The notes beneath the pieces were generated by a model. The model did not search any database. It was not told the DNA's origin and saw only the letters and a list, made by a program, of their open reading frames with translations. Shown in pieces: positions 40,301 to 48,800 of a DNA stretch of 64,000 nucleotides. The position numbers and the translations under genes are program-made. The number at the start of each line of letters is the position of its first letter. The stretch's first letter is position 1. The stretch covers positions 21,146,699-21,210,698 of the forward strand of contig NC_092563.1 in assembly GCF_037975245.1 (NCBI RefSeq). Reading direction: 5' to 3'. The DNA comes from Apostichopus japonicus (lineage: Eukaryota > Echinodermata > Holothuroidea > Aspidochirotida > Stichopodidae).

Positions 40301-41931
40301 TTCTTGTCCCAAGTTTGAACTTTGGTGAAAAGTGCCAGTTGGCTTTCTGCATGTTGGATATAAAAAAATATGACAACAAGTTTCTATAGAAGTATTTATG
40401 AACAATGGGGCAAGAAATAATTGATCCAGTATTGCATGGCAAAATCATATAAAATACAGGCAAATTGCTGTATGAAATATATATAAGCAGTTTTGCACAC
40501 AAGAACTAAGGAAAGTACTTAATATAAGAGACACAATTTCAGAAACTTCAATGACTGCTCCACAAATTTGAACACTAAATTAATATCCGGATTGGAATCT
40601 TTAAAGTGTTCTGATAATAACTAGCATTTGGGGAGTCAGTCTTGTAGAGTGACAAAAATTGACATTGCAAATTCTGTAACAGAAAAACCTACTTAATAAT
40701 GTAAAATTCAATCCTTAGAATGATTACATATATTCACTTACTGTTATTTGTGAATAACAGATAACCAACATTTCTTATTGATTCACAAGTTCACAGTTTT
40801 TCAAATCCCTGACTACTTTCAACAGGGTCGAGAGCTATCGTACAAGATCTTTTCGGTGTGGATCTTAATCAGTATCTATCAGGGTGGCATAATTATGTAT
40901 GGCGCCCTTATGTTGTTTGAAGGAGAATTCTTGCACATCGTGGCTATATCGTACACGTCGCTGGTCATCACCGAGCTGTTGATGGTGGCGTTGACGATCC
41001 GCACCTGGCATTGGCTAATGTTCATCGCCGAGTTTCTTAGTATTATCGTATACATTGCATCCATGTTCATCTTTAAATCATATTTTGGTGAGTTTTGTTA
41101 TCAAAAAATTCAAATTCCATTAAAATTTTTTTTTAAATTGTTTTAAATCATGTATTACAAAAGTCAACACAGATGGTAACGTAAACAAAATTCCAATAGG
41201 TTAATATAATTAGAACTAGTAAAAAGCAAAACTTGTGGTGGGATTTAATGAGTTCTCTGCACCATTAGGTTGAAAATGGCTTCCCAAAAAGATATTTTAT
41301 CGCAGAGTTACCAATTTTGATATGTTTGGTGAACCTTATTGAATGTATCTATCAACAGTAGTGGTCATTGCAATTGAGCTGACCTATCATTCTAATGTAC
41401 AATGTTTGAAAATGTTATATTCTGTTTAGAAAAACCCCTGAAAGGTTTGCAAAATATCTTTTGAAATAAACAAGAACAACTTTATATACATTATCTTCAG
41501 TTTTATCATATTTGAAGGAGAAATTAACAAGAACAACTTTATGAAGCCAAAAATAAAACATACTGTGATCCATTTTTCTAGACTTTTTCTATCTGGCAAA
41601 AATTGGTTACTTTCAAATAACCATAGCTGGTGTTAGAAGTATTATTTTTAATATTTAATTTTCAGCTAGCATTGTGGAATTACATTGTTTGACACAGAGA
41701 TAATTCTTTGTTAATTCCATTCTCTCATCTATTTTACCTTTTATTTATGTTAATTTTTTTTAAATTTTCTTTCTTTCTTTCTTTTCTTCTGCAGACACTG
41801 CTTTCATCGTAACCGGAGAATTCTGGTGGAAGGTCCTCGCCATCACATTAGTCAGCTGCGTACCCCTCTGTATCCTCAAATTCCTTCGTAAGAAATTCAG
41901 TCCTCCCAGCTACTCCAAGTTGAAAGAATAA
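19189..41931 (+). CDS. ATP9-type P4-ATPase (phospholipid-transporting ATPase IIA/IIB-like), 22 exons, 5' end incomplete
   Basis: This is a P4-ATPase of the ATP9A/ATP9B/Neo1 branch, known to act in trans-Golgi and endosomal membranes and thought to move phospholipid across the bilayer. The 22 exons join with matching phase and encode 1074 residues before the TAA at 41929-41931. Numbering from the first complete codon (19190), the key motifs are: actuator DGET 221-224, TM4 gate PLSL 372-375, phosphorylation DKTGT 419-423, nucleotide-binding KGAD 595-598, TGDK 704-707 and GDGGND 811-816. Ten hydrophobic segments follow the usual 2+2+6 layout. The tail [11 protein letters not shown] matches ATP9 C-termini. 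Mammalian ATP9A is about 1047 residues and ATP9B about 1147, so only a short N-terminal tail is missing. The first in-frame ATG seen is at 19226, which could be a start, but the acceptor-like site before 19189 suggests an upstream exon. Vertebrates have two paralogues; assignment to A or B is not justified here. Confidence 0.96.
19950..19964. repeat. Poly-G run in intron
   Basis: Fifteen consecutive G bases. Such runs occur throughout the window on both strands and are prone to length errors. Confidence 0.9.
20848..21050. repeat. Minisatellite, TAGTACTAGCCTATA-type unit
   Basis: Degenerate units of about 13-18 bp built from GTACTAGCCTATA, GTAGTACTAGCCT and TATAGTAGTAGTA repeat more than ten times inside the first confirmed intron. 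The array is rich in TAGTACTA palindromes, so the strands can form short hairpins. Confidence 0.85.
22479..22629 (+). CDS. ATP9 exon: NVWLG...[12 protein letters not shown]
   Basis: The acceptor is CCCGGTTACAG and the donor is TTG|GTAAGT. It encodes residues 49-99: [13 protein letters not shown], then [12 protein letters not shown], then [17 protein letters not shown]. The RTVWLG...RNxIKNQKYNxFTFxP signature is the conserved cytosolic segment just before TM1 in ATP9 proteins. The frame is fixed by the split Arg codon shared with the previous exon. Another open frame across the same bases is a shadow. Confidence 0.95.
23899..24012 (+). CDS. ATP9 exon: TM1 and TM1-2 loop
   Basis: Phase 0 at both ends; acceptor TTGACCTTCAG, donor CTG|GTAAGT. 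It encodes residues 100-137, [20 protein letters not shown] then [18 protein letters not shown]. This is close to the ATP9 TM1 region (EQFKFFLNLYFL...QFVP...GYLYTYWAPL). The QFxP and YLYTYW elements are typical of ATP9 rather than of CDC50-dependent flippases. Confidence 0.96.
24405..24572 (+). CDS. ATP9 exon: TM2 and start of actuator domain
   Basis: Phase 0 at both ends; acceptor TTCTCTGTTAACAG, donor AAG|GTAATT. It encodes residues 138-193: [19 protein letters not shown] (end of TM2), [17 protein letters not shown], then [14 protein letters not shown]. The RDKEVNSQxYxKL and IQVGDLIIVEK motifs are ATP9 hallmarks. Gly in QVGDLI is Ser here. Confidence 0.97.
25084..25135 (+). CDS. ATP9 exon: [13 protein letters not shown]
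   Basis: A 52-nt exon encoding residues 194-210 and one base of residue 211. It ends in phase 1 (AAT G|GTTAGT). [18 protein letters not shown] matches the actuator-domain core NQRxPxDMxFLRTSEKxG. The intron after it is 350 bp. Confidence 0.95.
25486..25580 (+). CDS. ATP9 exon: actuator DGET motif
   Basis: The acceptor is TTTTTCTCGTTTAG and the donor is GAG|GTATTT. It encodes residues 211-242, [20 protein letters not shown] then [16 protein letters not shown] (221-224) is the P4-ATPase form of the actuator dephosphorylation motif, whose Glu is needed to hydrolyse the aspartyl-phosphate. Confidence 0.97.
26503..26659 (+). CDS. ATP9 exon: actuator domain, [14 protein letters not shown]
   Basis: It starts in phase 0 after GTCGCAG and ends in phase 1 before GTCTGT. 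It encodes residues 243-294: [20 protein letters not shown], then [20 protein letters not shown], then [13 protein letters not shown]. Vertebrate ATP9 reads FTREDSDPPI...SLSIENTLWA here, so the middle part ([13 protein letters not shown]) is clearly different, while the flanks are conserved. The exon is unusually GC-rich relative to its introns. Confidence 0.95.
27861..28100. repeat. Tandem repeat, 80-bp unit, three copies, in intron
   Basis: TACAATGTAGTGT starts units at 27861, 27941 and 28021, and ACGTTACTAAGCTGCTGAGA recurs at 27881, 27961 and 28041. This is an exact 80-bp period. Copies 2 and 3 are nearly identical. Confidence 0.95.
28452..28618 (+). CDS. ATP9 exon: [13 protein letters not shown] and TM3
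   Basis: The acceptor is TTTCCTTTCCGCAG (phase 1) and the donor is CGG|GTGAGA (phase 0). It encodes residues 295-350: [20 protein letters not shown], then [19 protein letters not shown], then [30 protein letters not shown]...KxGLxDLE is the conserved ATP9 stretch leading into TM3, the hydrophobic segment [16 protein letters not shown]. Confidence 0.97.
29571..29665. repeat. Tandem repeat, about 22-bp unit, in intron
   Basis: CACAAAATACAATGGGTGTGGT-type units repeat about four times, with one-base length variation and one CG variant. Confidence 0.9.
30085..30155 (+). CDS. ATP9 exon: TM4 first half with PLSL gate
   Basis: The acceptor is TCCCTGGACAG; the donor CTC AG|GTATGA gives phase 2. It encodes residues 351-373, [20 protein letters not shown] then IPL, with the Ser of the next residue split over the intron. 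TM4 carries the flippase PISL motif, read here as PLSL across the junction. Intronic segments 30163-30238 and 30380-30455 downstream are a local duplication. Confidence 0.96.
30163..30455. repeat. Local direct duplication of about 75 bp
   Basis: The segment beginning ATCTGATCTAAAAACTCTAC near 30169 recurs near 30383 as ATCTGATCTAAAAACTGTAC. Both are followed by ACTAAAAATA and a GATAACCA(T/C)GGATTAA stretch. The copies are about 215 bp apart inside the intron. Confidence 0.8.
30733..30804. repeat. 18-bp tandem repeat, four copies
   Basis: GGGCGCGATT starts units at 30733, 30751 and 30769, and a diverged GGGCACAATT starts at 30787. This is an exact 18-bp period of CpG-rich DNA within an AT-rich intron. 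The 986-bp intron also contains a poly-G stretch near 30917-30930. Confidence 0.9.
31142..31307 (+). CDS. ATP9 exon: TM4 end and DKTGT phosphorylation site
   Basis: The acceptor is TTTTTTTCTTCACGCAG and the donor is ATG|GTGAGT. It encodes residues 374-429: [20 protein letters not shown], then [20 protein letters not shown], then [16 protein letters not shown]. Asp419 (codon 31275-31277) in DKTGTLT is the residue phosphorylated in all P-type ATPases. [10 protein letters not shown] and TTIPEELGR are specific to ATP9. Confidence 0.98.
31676..31975 (+). CDS. ATP9 exon: P/N-domain, variable acidic insert
   Basis: A 100-codon exon in phase 0 (acceptor CCCCCACCAG, donor GAG|GTACTA), residues 430-529. 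It reads [20 protein letters not shown], a variable linker ([20 protein letters not shown]), then [20 protein letters not shown], and ends [17 protein letters not shown], the [16 protein letters not shown] block and YQASSPDE are conserved in ATP9 proteins. The linker and the [14 protein letters not shown] stretch vary between members. Confidence 0.97.
32214..32375 (+). CDS. ATP9 exon: nucleotide-binding domain, [11 protein letters not shown]
   Basis: Phase 0 at both ends (acceptor CTTCTTCTAAAG, donor AAG|GTATGA), residues 530-583. It encodes [20 protein letters not shown], then [18 protein letters not shown], then [16 protein letters not shown]. The FPFTSExKRMG element is the conserved P4 N-domain motif that contacts ATP. 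Confidence 0.97.
32874..32966 (+). CDS. ATP9 exon: KGAD nucleotide-binding motif
   Basis: A 31-codon phase-0 exon, residues 584-614: [20 protein letters not shown] then [15 protein letters not shown] (595-598) is the ATP-binding Lys motif of P-type ATPases. The donor GAG|GTTGGT is non-ideal but gives the correct frame. Confidence 0.96.
33532..33615 (+). CDS. ATP9 exon: [17 protein letters not shown]
   Basis: A 28-codon phase-0 exon, residues 615-642 (acceptor TTTCGTCAACAG, donor GAG|GTGAGA). [24 protein letters not shown] is nearly identical to ATP9B. A minus-strand frame over the same bases is a shadow. Confidence 0.97.
34281..34451 (+). CDS. ATP9 exon: N- to P-domain return
   Basis: A 57-codon phase-0 exon, residues 643-699 (acceptor TTTCAACCCCAG, donor AAG|GTGAGA). 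It encodes [20 protein letters not shown], then [20 protein letters not shown], then [17 protein letters not shown]. [21 protein letters not shown] is the conserved P-domain start. The downstream intron has a G-rich patch near 34655-34690. Confidence 0.97.
34975..35163 (+). CDS. ATP9 exon: [11 protein letters not shown]-domain
   Basis: A 63-codon phase-0 exon, residues 700-762 (acceptor TTATGTCTCTGCAG, donor GAT|GTATGT). It encodes [20 protein letters not shown], then [20 protein letters not shown], then [20 protein letters not shown], then SLD. TGDK (704-707) is a phosphate- and Mg-coordinating motif of the P domain. Confidence 0.98.
35180..35450. repeat. (TGATGG/TGG)n simple repeat in intron, close to a splice donor
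   Basis: About 270 bp of GATGGT, GGTGGT and GATGAT units start roughly 20 bp after the donor at 35164. The minus strand reads as a long poly-His frame and the plus strand as Val/Met/Asp, both artefacts of the repeat. It is a likely polymorphic tract. Confidence 0.95.
36327..36471 (+). CDS. ATP9 exon: [12 protein letters not shown]
   Basis: It starts in phase 0 after TTTATCTGACAG and ends in phase 1 (ATA G|GTAAGA). It encodes residues 763-810: [20 protein letters not shown], then [20 protein letters not shown], then TGKITCAI. [12 protein letters not shown] and TGKxTCAIG are conserved in ATP9. Confidence 0.97.
36930..37020 (+). mobile_element. Possible degenerate tRNA-like SINE head
   Basis: CTCAGTGGGTTGAGTG resembles a pol III A box and is followed about 40 nt later by CTAGTTTATATCCC, a damaged B-box position. 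It is too degenerate to be a tRNA gene and no SINE tail is evident. It lies in an ATP9 intron. Confidence 0.2.
37073..37137 (+). CDS. ATP9 exon: [11 protein letters not shown] hinge
   Basis: A 65-nt exon, residues 811-832, starting in phase 1 and ending in phase 0 (AAG|GTAAAG). [22 protein letters not shown] carries the P-type GDGxND motif whose Asp residues coordinate Mg. Mammalian ATP9 reads G(I/V)G(I/V)EGKEGKQ at its end; here the first E is V. Confidence 0.97.
37770..37990 (+). CDS. ATP9 exon: [12 protein letters not shown] and TM5
   Basis: It starts in phase 0 (acceptor TCTTTCACTACAG) and ends in phase 2 (GTT GG|GTATGT). It encodes residues 833-905: [20 protein letters not shown], then [20 protein letters not shown], then [20 protein letters not shown], then [13 protein letters not shown]. 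The TM5 segment [20 protein letters not shown] follows the conserved [13 protein letters not shown] motif. Confidence 0.98.
38265..38320. repeat. Short tandem repeat AATAGCAACTCCCAG
   Basis: GAATAGCAACTCCCAGAATAGCA-type units recur about three times in the 2.1-kb intron. Confidence 0.8.
38455..38940. repeat. Degenerate minisatellite, AGCAATGCTT-containing units
   Basis: AGCAATGCTT, AGCATTGCTTG and related words recur every 25-40 bp over about 480 bp, alternating with TGTAACATGTGA-like spacers. Copies are strongly diverged. Confidence 0.7.
39580..40020. repeat. Probable dispersed repeat with paired GGTCA words
   Basis: The intron segment holds GGAATTGTG/TAATTCCTTG inverted words, a GTGTGTGTGT tract and a GGTCAACAAAGGTCAAAGTC unit flanked by ACTCAAAAG words. 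Similar GGTCAACAGAGGTCAAAATC units occur at 46400-46870. I infer a dispersed repeat family, not a gene. Confidence 0.4.
40086..40194 (+). CDS. ATP9 exon: TM6 and loop
   Basis: It starts in phase 2 after TCTCTTCTCTCAG and ends in phase 0 (AAG|GTACAA). It encodes residues 906-942, [20 protein letters not shown] then [17 protein letters not shown]. YxTxYTMFPVFxLVLDxDV and YPELYKxLxK match ATP9 closely. Confidence 0.97.
40826..41087 (+). CDS. ATP9 exon: TM7-TM9
   Basis: It starts in phase 0 (acceptor TACTTTCAACAG) and ends in phase 1 (TTT G|GTGAGT). It encodes residues 943-1029: [20 protein letters not shown], then [20 protein letters not shown], then [20 protein letters not shown], then [20 protein letters not shown], then FIFKSYF. 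ISIYQGGxxMYGAL and [17 protein letters not shown] are highly conserved in ATP9. Confidence 0.98.
41795..41931 (+). CDS. ATP9 terminal coding exon: TM10 and C-terminus
   Basis: The acceptor is CTTTTCTTCTGCAG (phase 1). It encodes residues 1030-1074, [20 protein letters not shown] then [20 protein letters not shown] then SKLKE, then TAA. There is no equivalent of the extra GIGRVSFGAF segment present in human ATP9B, so the loop before TM10 has the shorter ATP9A form. Confidence 0.98.
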
Positions 41932-44900
41932 TGGAGAGAGAGAGAGTGGGGTCTAATAACAGACGCAGCCTTTGTCGTTATTGTAAAATAAGTCTGTCAA
42001 CGGTACGGTTGGTAATTGAAAAAACAGTAATCGGATGCTACTTTGAATGTTCTGCGTTTAATAAGTCTGTCATGTGACAGGAGTTTGAGTGTTCACAGAC
42101 TTGCAGGACGGATCAAAGAACCTCTTGTGACAATGGAAGCAAAAAGGTCTTTTTCTTTTTCAATTAGTTTTATGTATGTCTTTCCTTTTTAGTAGGTTTA
42201 TCACGTCGCTTATCTGTGTTCAATGTACCTTTGACTTTGTATGTGGTTTGTCTCTGATATTAAAGCAGTATTTAAAGTTAAATGTGCCAAAAGTCATGCT
42301 AACAGAGATTTTACAGTAAAGCTGGATTGTCTCAAGCAGCAAAAACAGATTCCTGGCTCCTTTAAGATAACATTCAGGTTTTCATTTGCGGTCAAGAAGA
42401 CACATACTAACAGGCATGCACACTGCATTTGACAGTAGCGAAGAACCAGAACATGTTTTCCATTGCAGCATTGCGGGGAAAGACATATGTTCAAAACTCA
42501 AACAAATACAGATGGTTTTGTTATAATGTTTTAGTTATATGTGTACTTCATGCAGTTGTGCAAGAATAACAAAAAATTAAAAATATTGTTTGGATTTCAC
42601 CGGAATAGAGATCTCTGTGATATAATTGTTTTTTCTTTCATTGACAACTGGTGTTGTGTTAGTGGTTATGATTTAAAATGCAAGAAAATCGCCATATTAG
42701 TAGAGGGAAAAACCCTTTTTAGATTGCCTTCAATGTAAAGAGTTCCTTCAAGTGAGATAGTAAAACTTGGAGGGAATTACATTGGTGTACTGAAATTAGA
42801 GCGAAGAGGCATCGGGAGTCACATCGATAAAATATATTCAGTCTTTCTTTTTTGTTTCTTCTCGTATGAGTCGAGAGAATCATGTAATAACAAAGGTAGA
42901 AATAAAAAGAACCCTTAAAATGGAGACAGAATCCTCCCCCCTTCCCCCCATGCCCCACCCTAATGTTTCTGTGGCTGCGTGAAGTTACAGTCCCTGTCTG
43001 GCAAACCAACGCTGCTTTCATAAAAATTAATATTTAATATTGTAATTGATCAGAGTAATCCATTTTCCATCTTCTAAATTTCTTACCGTCAAAAGAGAAA
43101 AGATAAAAAAAGCCTTAGTATTGCCTCAGCTGCTCATGTTAAATATCTCCCAAGCTAATTATAGCTGATTCATGTTTTTTTCCCCTCTTTTCTTCCTTAA
43201 TTGTTTTTTTTTTCATACCTATGTCAATTGTTTAACTTCCTCTTAACGATGCAATGTACACTTCTTTGTATTTCTATATATTTAAATTTCCTAGTTTGTT
43301 TTGTTTTGTTTTTGGCATATTTTTCTACTGTAACCAGAAACTAATTATTTCATAGATTTTACTATTTGCAGTATCGTAGCAACAGTTGTCTTCACTATAT
43401 ATTCACTTCGTAAAATTTTCAAACTCACAAGGTACCTTGGATCTTTAGATGTTAATTATCTTCTTCTATTCCTTATTTCACAAGTCTTTGTTTTTCAAGC
43501 GTAATATTTACTACCGGGCTGTTGTCATTATTATACTTGTTATGAAGTCTTCTTCATTCTTTCACATTTTTCTGTTTAATGTAGTGTTCAAGGTCTGTTT
43601 TCATATCTCAATTTGTGAATGAAGATTGTCTAGAAAACCGTTTAAAGATCTCTGGGAGGGAGGGTGCATTATCTCATTGGGTACTTTCTGAATCAACCAC
43701 AACATCCCAATCATCACAGTGATAGCAAAATGTGTTGTGTTGCTTTCATATTTTGCATTTTATTCACAAATTTGAATGCTGTTGTCTCAAAATCAGTCGA
43801 ATGGAATTGAAAACTGATTCCACAAGGATGCTTAGCCTGTACTCCTCTTACATTAACCAAAGACAAATGTTTACCGGGAATATTCTTCTAAATATTGACA
43901 AGAAACTGCAAACACCAAAGTATTTTTTTTCCTCAAAATTAATGCTTGCTGAAGGTTTAATTAAGTGCTGCAGTTACAAGTTATCAAACACACACATTAT
44001 CTATTGTGTCTGCATTCGCTGAAGATGCAACATTGTTGCCTACCAGCAGCTCATCCTAATCACATCTCTGGGTTTTTCCTTTTCTTCTTCTTCCTTTAAT
44101 GGCAATATTGAGATGTGCAAGTTCATGAAATCGTCCTACCGTTTCTGGGTCTATTAATAGGACAAAAAAAAGAGAGAAAAATATTTTCCTTTTAACATCT
44201 TGACATTTACTCTATGTGTACATTGTCATTCCTTGCATGGATTATTGATTTATTTTTGTGTAAATCATCTTCGTAAGAAATTTAATATTTTTTCATCCGA
44301 GGTGTTCTATCTGTTTATTTCAATCGACCGAGGGATCGACGTCGTCAGATAAAGAGTGGAAGTCTGTTATTATCACATGTATTCTGTCAAGTATTTTGTG
44401 AATGTATGCTACAGTGTGAATTAATGTATTTACATGGAATTTACCCGCTTTTTATTTGCACATCTTCAATTTCGTAGAGAAAGTGGAAAATAGCTATTTA
44501 AAGGAAGGAATTGAAAAAAAAAAAAAAAAACAAGAATTGTGGAAGGAGATTGAAATGTTGAAAGAAGTTCAATGGTCTTGTTAGATAGTGTTGAGTATGA
44601 TTATGTAATACACACCACAGACCAATTACAGACCGATCTCATCGCTAGTTATCTTAGCAAAGGGTCAATATGGTAAAGTTTCATTAAGATAGTGGTCTGG
44701 TGGAATTTTGTATTATTTAACACACATGGGCAGTAGGGTTCCTAAAGAACATGATATATCATTTAAGGTCATAAGTATGTAAAACATTCTCTGCTTGTTT
44801 AATCTCCAAGCATCATTGATGTTTTCCAAGGTTTTGTACAAATTAGTGTAAAAAAAGTTAAATTTATTTAATGTTAATGTTGGGAGGAAAATATTGAAAG

Positions 44901-45815
44901 CAATTTTTGTTTCCATTTCAAATTGATAAATTACAGCAGCAGTTTTAGATTCACATTCTTTAAAACATTACAGCAAGTATTAACTATATCATAGCAAAAA
45001 GTACAGTACTTTGGTTTTCCACAATTTGAAGGAAGGAACTTGCCTCAAAATCCCAAATGATAGTGGTGCCATGAGTCAAGGAGGGGAGAGGCCAAACTCC
45101 CCTAGATTAAGTGTTGGCACCACTAATCTGGGATCAGGGAAACTTGGTAGAGACCACCTACTTGCTCTCTTGTTGTATGCATAAAGTACAATGTGTGTAT
45201 GATTCTTACATAGCCTGTATGAAAGAAAATTCACTGTAGTAGACTTGAAACATCAGCCTCTGGTTAATGAAGCTAAAATGACCTTAGTTTGTGATGGAAA
45301 GAGCCATTTATACTTACCGTTATATTTGTAATGTATAATGGACAGAAAGGTGTTTTGTTTACCTTTTTTTGATTGTTTATTTATATTACAAGATACTATT
45401 CTTTTTGACTGTAGACTGGTCTTTGTTCCTCTATAGATATATAAGCTTTATGATTTTGTTTTGATCAGTTATGTTGTAATTTTAGTTTTGAAAAATTTAT
45501 TCACGTAGAAGACAAAAAAAAAATTATGTTTTCAGTTTTTTTTTGCTTAGCCACTTTGGTTGCAATCACTCTGTTTTGAAATAATATTCTCGAATTTTGT
45601 TTGCCAGATGTTTGTGAAAGACAATAGTTTGTTGTTGTTGTTGTTGTTGTGTTATTCACCAAGTGCAATATATATGTTGACAAACAAAACTAGAAGGTAA
45701 ATCACATGATCCCAAAAGGGATTTTAGATATTGTATTCGCATAGCAAAGCAACAATAGAACAAAACATACCGAATGAGATCAGATAAATAAAGAAATAAA
45801 TAATTTTTGATCAAA
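41932..45815 (+). other. Probable ATP9 3' UTR
   Basis: About 3.9 kb of AT-rich DNA directly follows the stop codon, with no recognisable coding exon or large repeat until the paired AATAAA at 45787 and 45795. It includes an earlier AATAAA at 42901, a poly-A stretch at 44514-44530 and a (TTG)n tract near 45631-45650. The extent is inferred; a shorter transcript ending at another signal is equally possible. Confidence 0.45.
45787..45800 (+). promoter_or_regulatory. Candidate polyadenylation signals (two AATAAA)
   Basis: AATAAA occurs at 45787-45792 and 45795-45800. T-rich and GT-rich sequence follows within 20-60 bases (TGTTTGCCACTGTTGTTTC, then TTATTCTTATTTTT), the usual context for cleavage. 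They lie in the same orientation as ATP9. Confidence 0.45.
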
Positions 45816-48800
45816 ATGTTTGCCACTGTTGTTTCTATTCTTTATTCTTATTTTTATATTCTGAAAATTATTCTGAATTTTTATCTTTTAAAGATTTCGA
45901 GTTGTTCATATGTAATTTTACTGGCTGCTATGTGTGTGTTCATGTGTCTAGTATATATGTATTTATGTATTTATGTTGTATACAAGTGGGGTTGTTTCTG
46001 ACAGAGGAAGTTGTTATTTAACCAAATGAATGGGTTGGATGGCCTACATTCACAGGGCATTAGTTTTCGTTGGTTACATGCCATAGACCTGTAAGAACCC
46101 AATGCAGTCAAAGTGGTGTGTGAGTTTAAGCAATACCCTAGCTTATTGTAAACACAATATCATATCGATGCTAAGATGTTGGCAAATTGCATATTTAGCA
46201 TGTTGTGGTGCTGCCCAAGTTCAAGGTTCCAACTTTATTGTGGTAGAGATGAAAGTTTGTGTGAGGTCAGTAGAGGTCAAATTGAAAGTCTACAAAGTTC
46301 TAAATCTCAAAGTAAATCATAACTTGGAAAATGTTTGTACATTCATCAGAGATTGGCTTTATGACAAATAACCAATGTCTTTGGTGGAAGTCTACGGTCA
46401 ACAGAGGTCAAAATCTTTCAAGAAAGAAAAGAAAAACAACTTGTAAATAGGGTATCTCAAGGAGAAAGTTGGCAAATATTATATATAAATATAAATAATC
46501 ATAATAATAATAATATTATATGGCCCATGGTCAGTTGGAGCCAGGAGAAATGTGGGATGATGATATTTGTAATTATTTTCAGGATGATTGCAACAAGTGG
46601 CCCTGATGACATCATTGTCCATGGGGGAGGGGGGGGGGCTCACCTGGCCTGTGTGGTAATCTATAAGACCAGCAGAGGCCAACACAAAGGTCAAAAGGTT
46701 TGAAAATCTTGCAAGCTCTTCATTTGAGGTCAAAATCTGAAACCTTTAACACGTTATCTCGAGAAGGGGAATGTTCATAAGTGTCAGAATATGTATGTGG
46801 CTTATCAATAATGAGTGCAGAGTGCCTTTTTAGTGGGGTCAAAGGCAAATTGAGATCAAATGTGGCTTTCGCAATGGTGATGGGGTCCCAGGTAGACAAT
46901 CCCCAGCAATCGCCCCGTCTACTCCGTAACATAACTCCATGATCGTAATTGTACTTTCTTATACTAGGGGACTAGTATAAACACAGATCCATTTAGCAGG
47001 ACGTTCGCTAGACTTAACCATTCATAGTGAATATTTACAATACGCAGAGAGGGTTGTTTCTTACCGCTGCAACAGGAAATATACTAAACTATTTGTTTTT
47101 CCGACATCGTTTCTGGTAAAGATCTCAACATTAAATTGGTCACATAATAGAAAGTTAGGCTACACATCGAAAGCTGCCTATGGCGTACTTTCATGAAATG
47201 AGAATTCGCTGCACTTTTGTGACACCGGAAATTTTCAAGTGAAATTCTGGCAAGTATCTCCGAAAACATATATCGTTATACCGCCTACCTCATACTGGTA
47301 GCCCAAGTAGCCGCCTACCTCACAATTCGGTTTTTGTCAAAAAAAAAAACATTCACACACTACATGTATAGTCGAAGTTTAAAGGCATCGAAAACTCGCC
47401 CAAACCGCGTGCCGCGCTCTGAAAATGTTAACTTTCCGTTGCTTGCAAGTGAAGTTTTCTACTTGTCGCTACAAAATGCAGACAGTAATGAAACGTGATA
47501 CATTGTTATCTTTAGCTGGACCAGCGGTGTCCATCGCTCTATCGTTTGTACACTGTGCTGTGGGTATTGACCGCAGCTGTATGTACTGACTACACTAGTG
47601 TCTAAATTACCGACGGTAGCAAGCTGTATTTGTGTTTTCTGGGATCGATGGTGGTGTCTAACATTCTGTTACACCCCATTCGAAACTAGGTCAGATTACC
47701 GGCATGAGACGTTTCTTTGTGCGCGAGTCTTCACACCCTTTAAGAGAAAGGAATTGTCTCTGCATCGTTTGGGCTAAGTAGGTTTGAAGCAAGTGCTTTG
47801 ACGGTTAACCATGTAAACTCTTTGCATAATATATTTCGAGATTGCTAGACAATTACAGATCATATAAATTAACATTAAAGGTGCTAATATATAATATCAT
47901 CGACTCAAAAATGGTTCTTGCCTAGCCGTTAGTATTTCGTATGACTAAGAGCTAGGAAGATTTATAACAAGATTTGATAAAGTTTGTCTCATGCAGTAGA
48001 AATGTACATTATTCATTAGTTATATTTAAATAGCTGACTCTGTTTACAAGTGACAAAATATAGCACCAATTAGCATCCTTCATATGAACAACTTTTATTA
48101 AAGGCGTGCCCCCTTCCCCCCCCCCACTTAGACCCCTCCTCTGGATTTATCACTTATCATCTTAACCTTCCCACTACAAAGAAAGAAAGGTACCGTTGTT
48201 GCGTCCTTGGTGTAAACCCTATATCTTGATATGAAAAGTCATAAATACAGGCGTTAATTAAACCATAATTCTCTGAATCTTAAAGTTGGGACAAACACCC
48301 CCCCCCCCCCGTCCATCCCCTCCCACACCCACACAGCGCTAAAGCTGGCTACACGCCTGAGTTTGACAAGTAAAAACCAAACAGGGACCACCCCATGTGA
48401 CCTTTGCATCTTTGTTTTCTACGTAGATGATCCTGTTGGTCTCTGAATCACCGTCGAGACGTGGTCTCTTATCAGATTCGACTTCTGGAGTTCTCATTAA
48501 ATCATCACAACAGGAAAAAGAAAAATCAGAAACTTGAGAATGTAAAAGAAATGTAACTACGATATGAAAACTGAAACCTTTATCGATATATGTTATGAAT
48601 TATCATCCTATTAATAGCGCGGCACCTTAACACAAAGCAGAGACTCGTCTGTATGAATATAGTATATACTCTTTTGTATGCACATGTGGTTAGTGATTTT
48701 CATTTTAGTTGCGAACATTTGTAATGTTGCAGAAGAGGCGAGACATCGGTTAGACCACCGGAATTGCTGCCGCAATAGCAATGCACAAGAAAAGCATACT

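Noticed and set aside
48099-48355. Possible further hAT-like element (AAGGCGTGCC ... CTACACGCCTGAG)
   Set aside because: The inverted match at the ends is only about seven bases and no 8-bp duplication flanks it.
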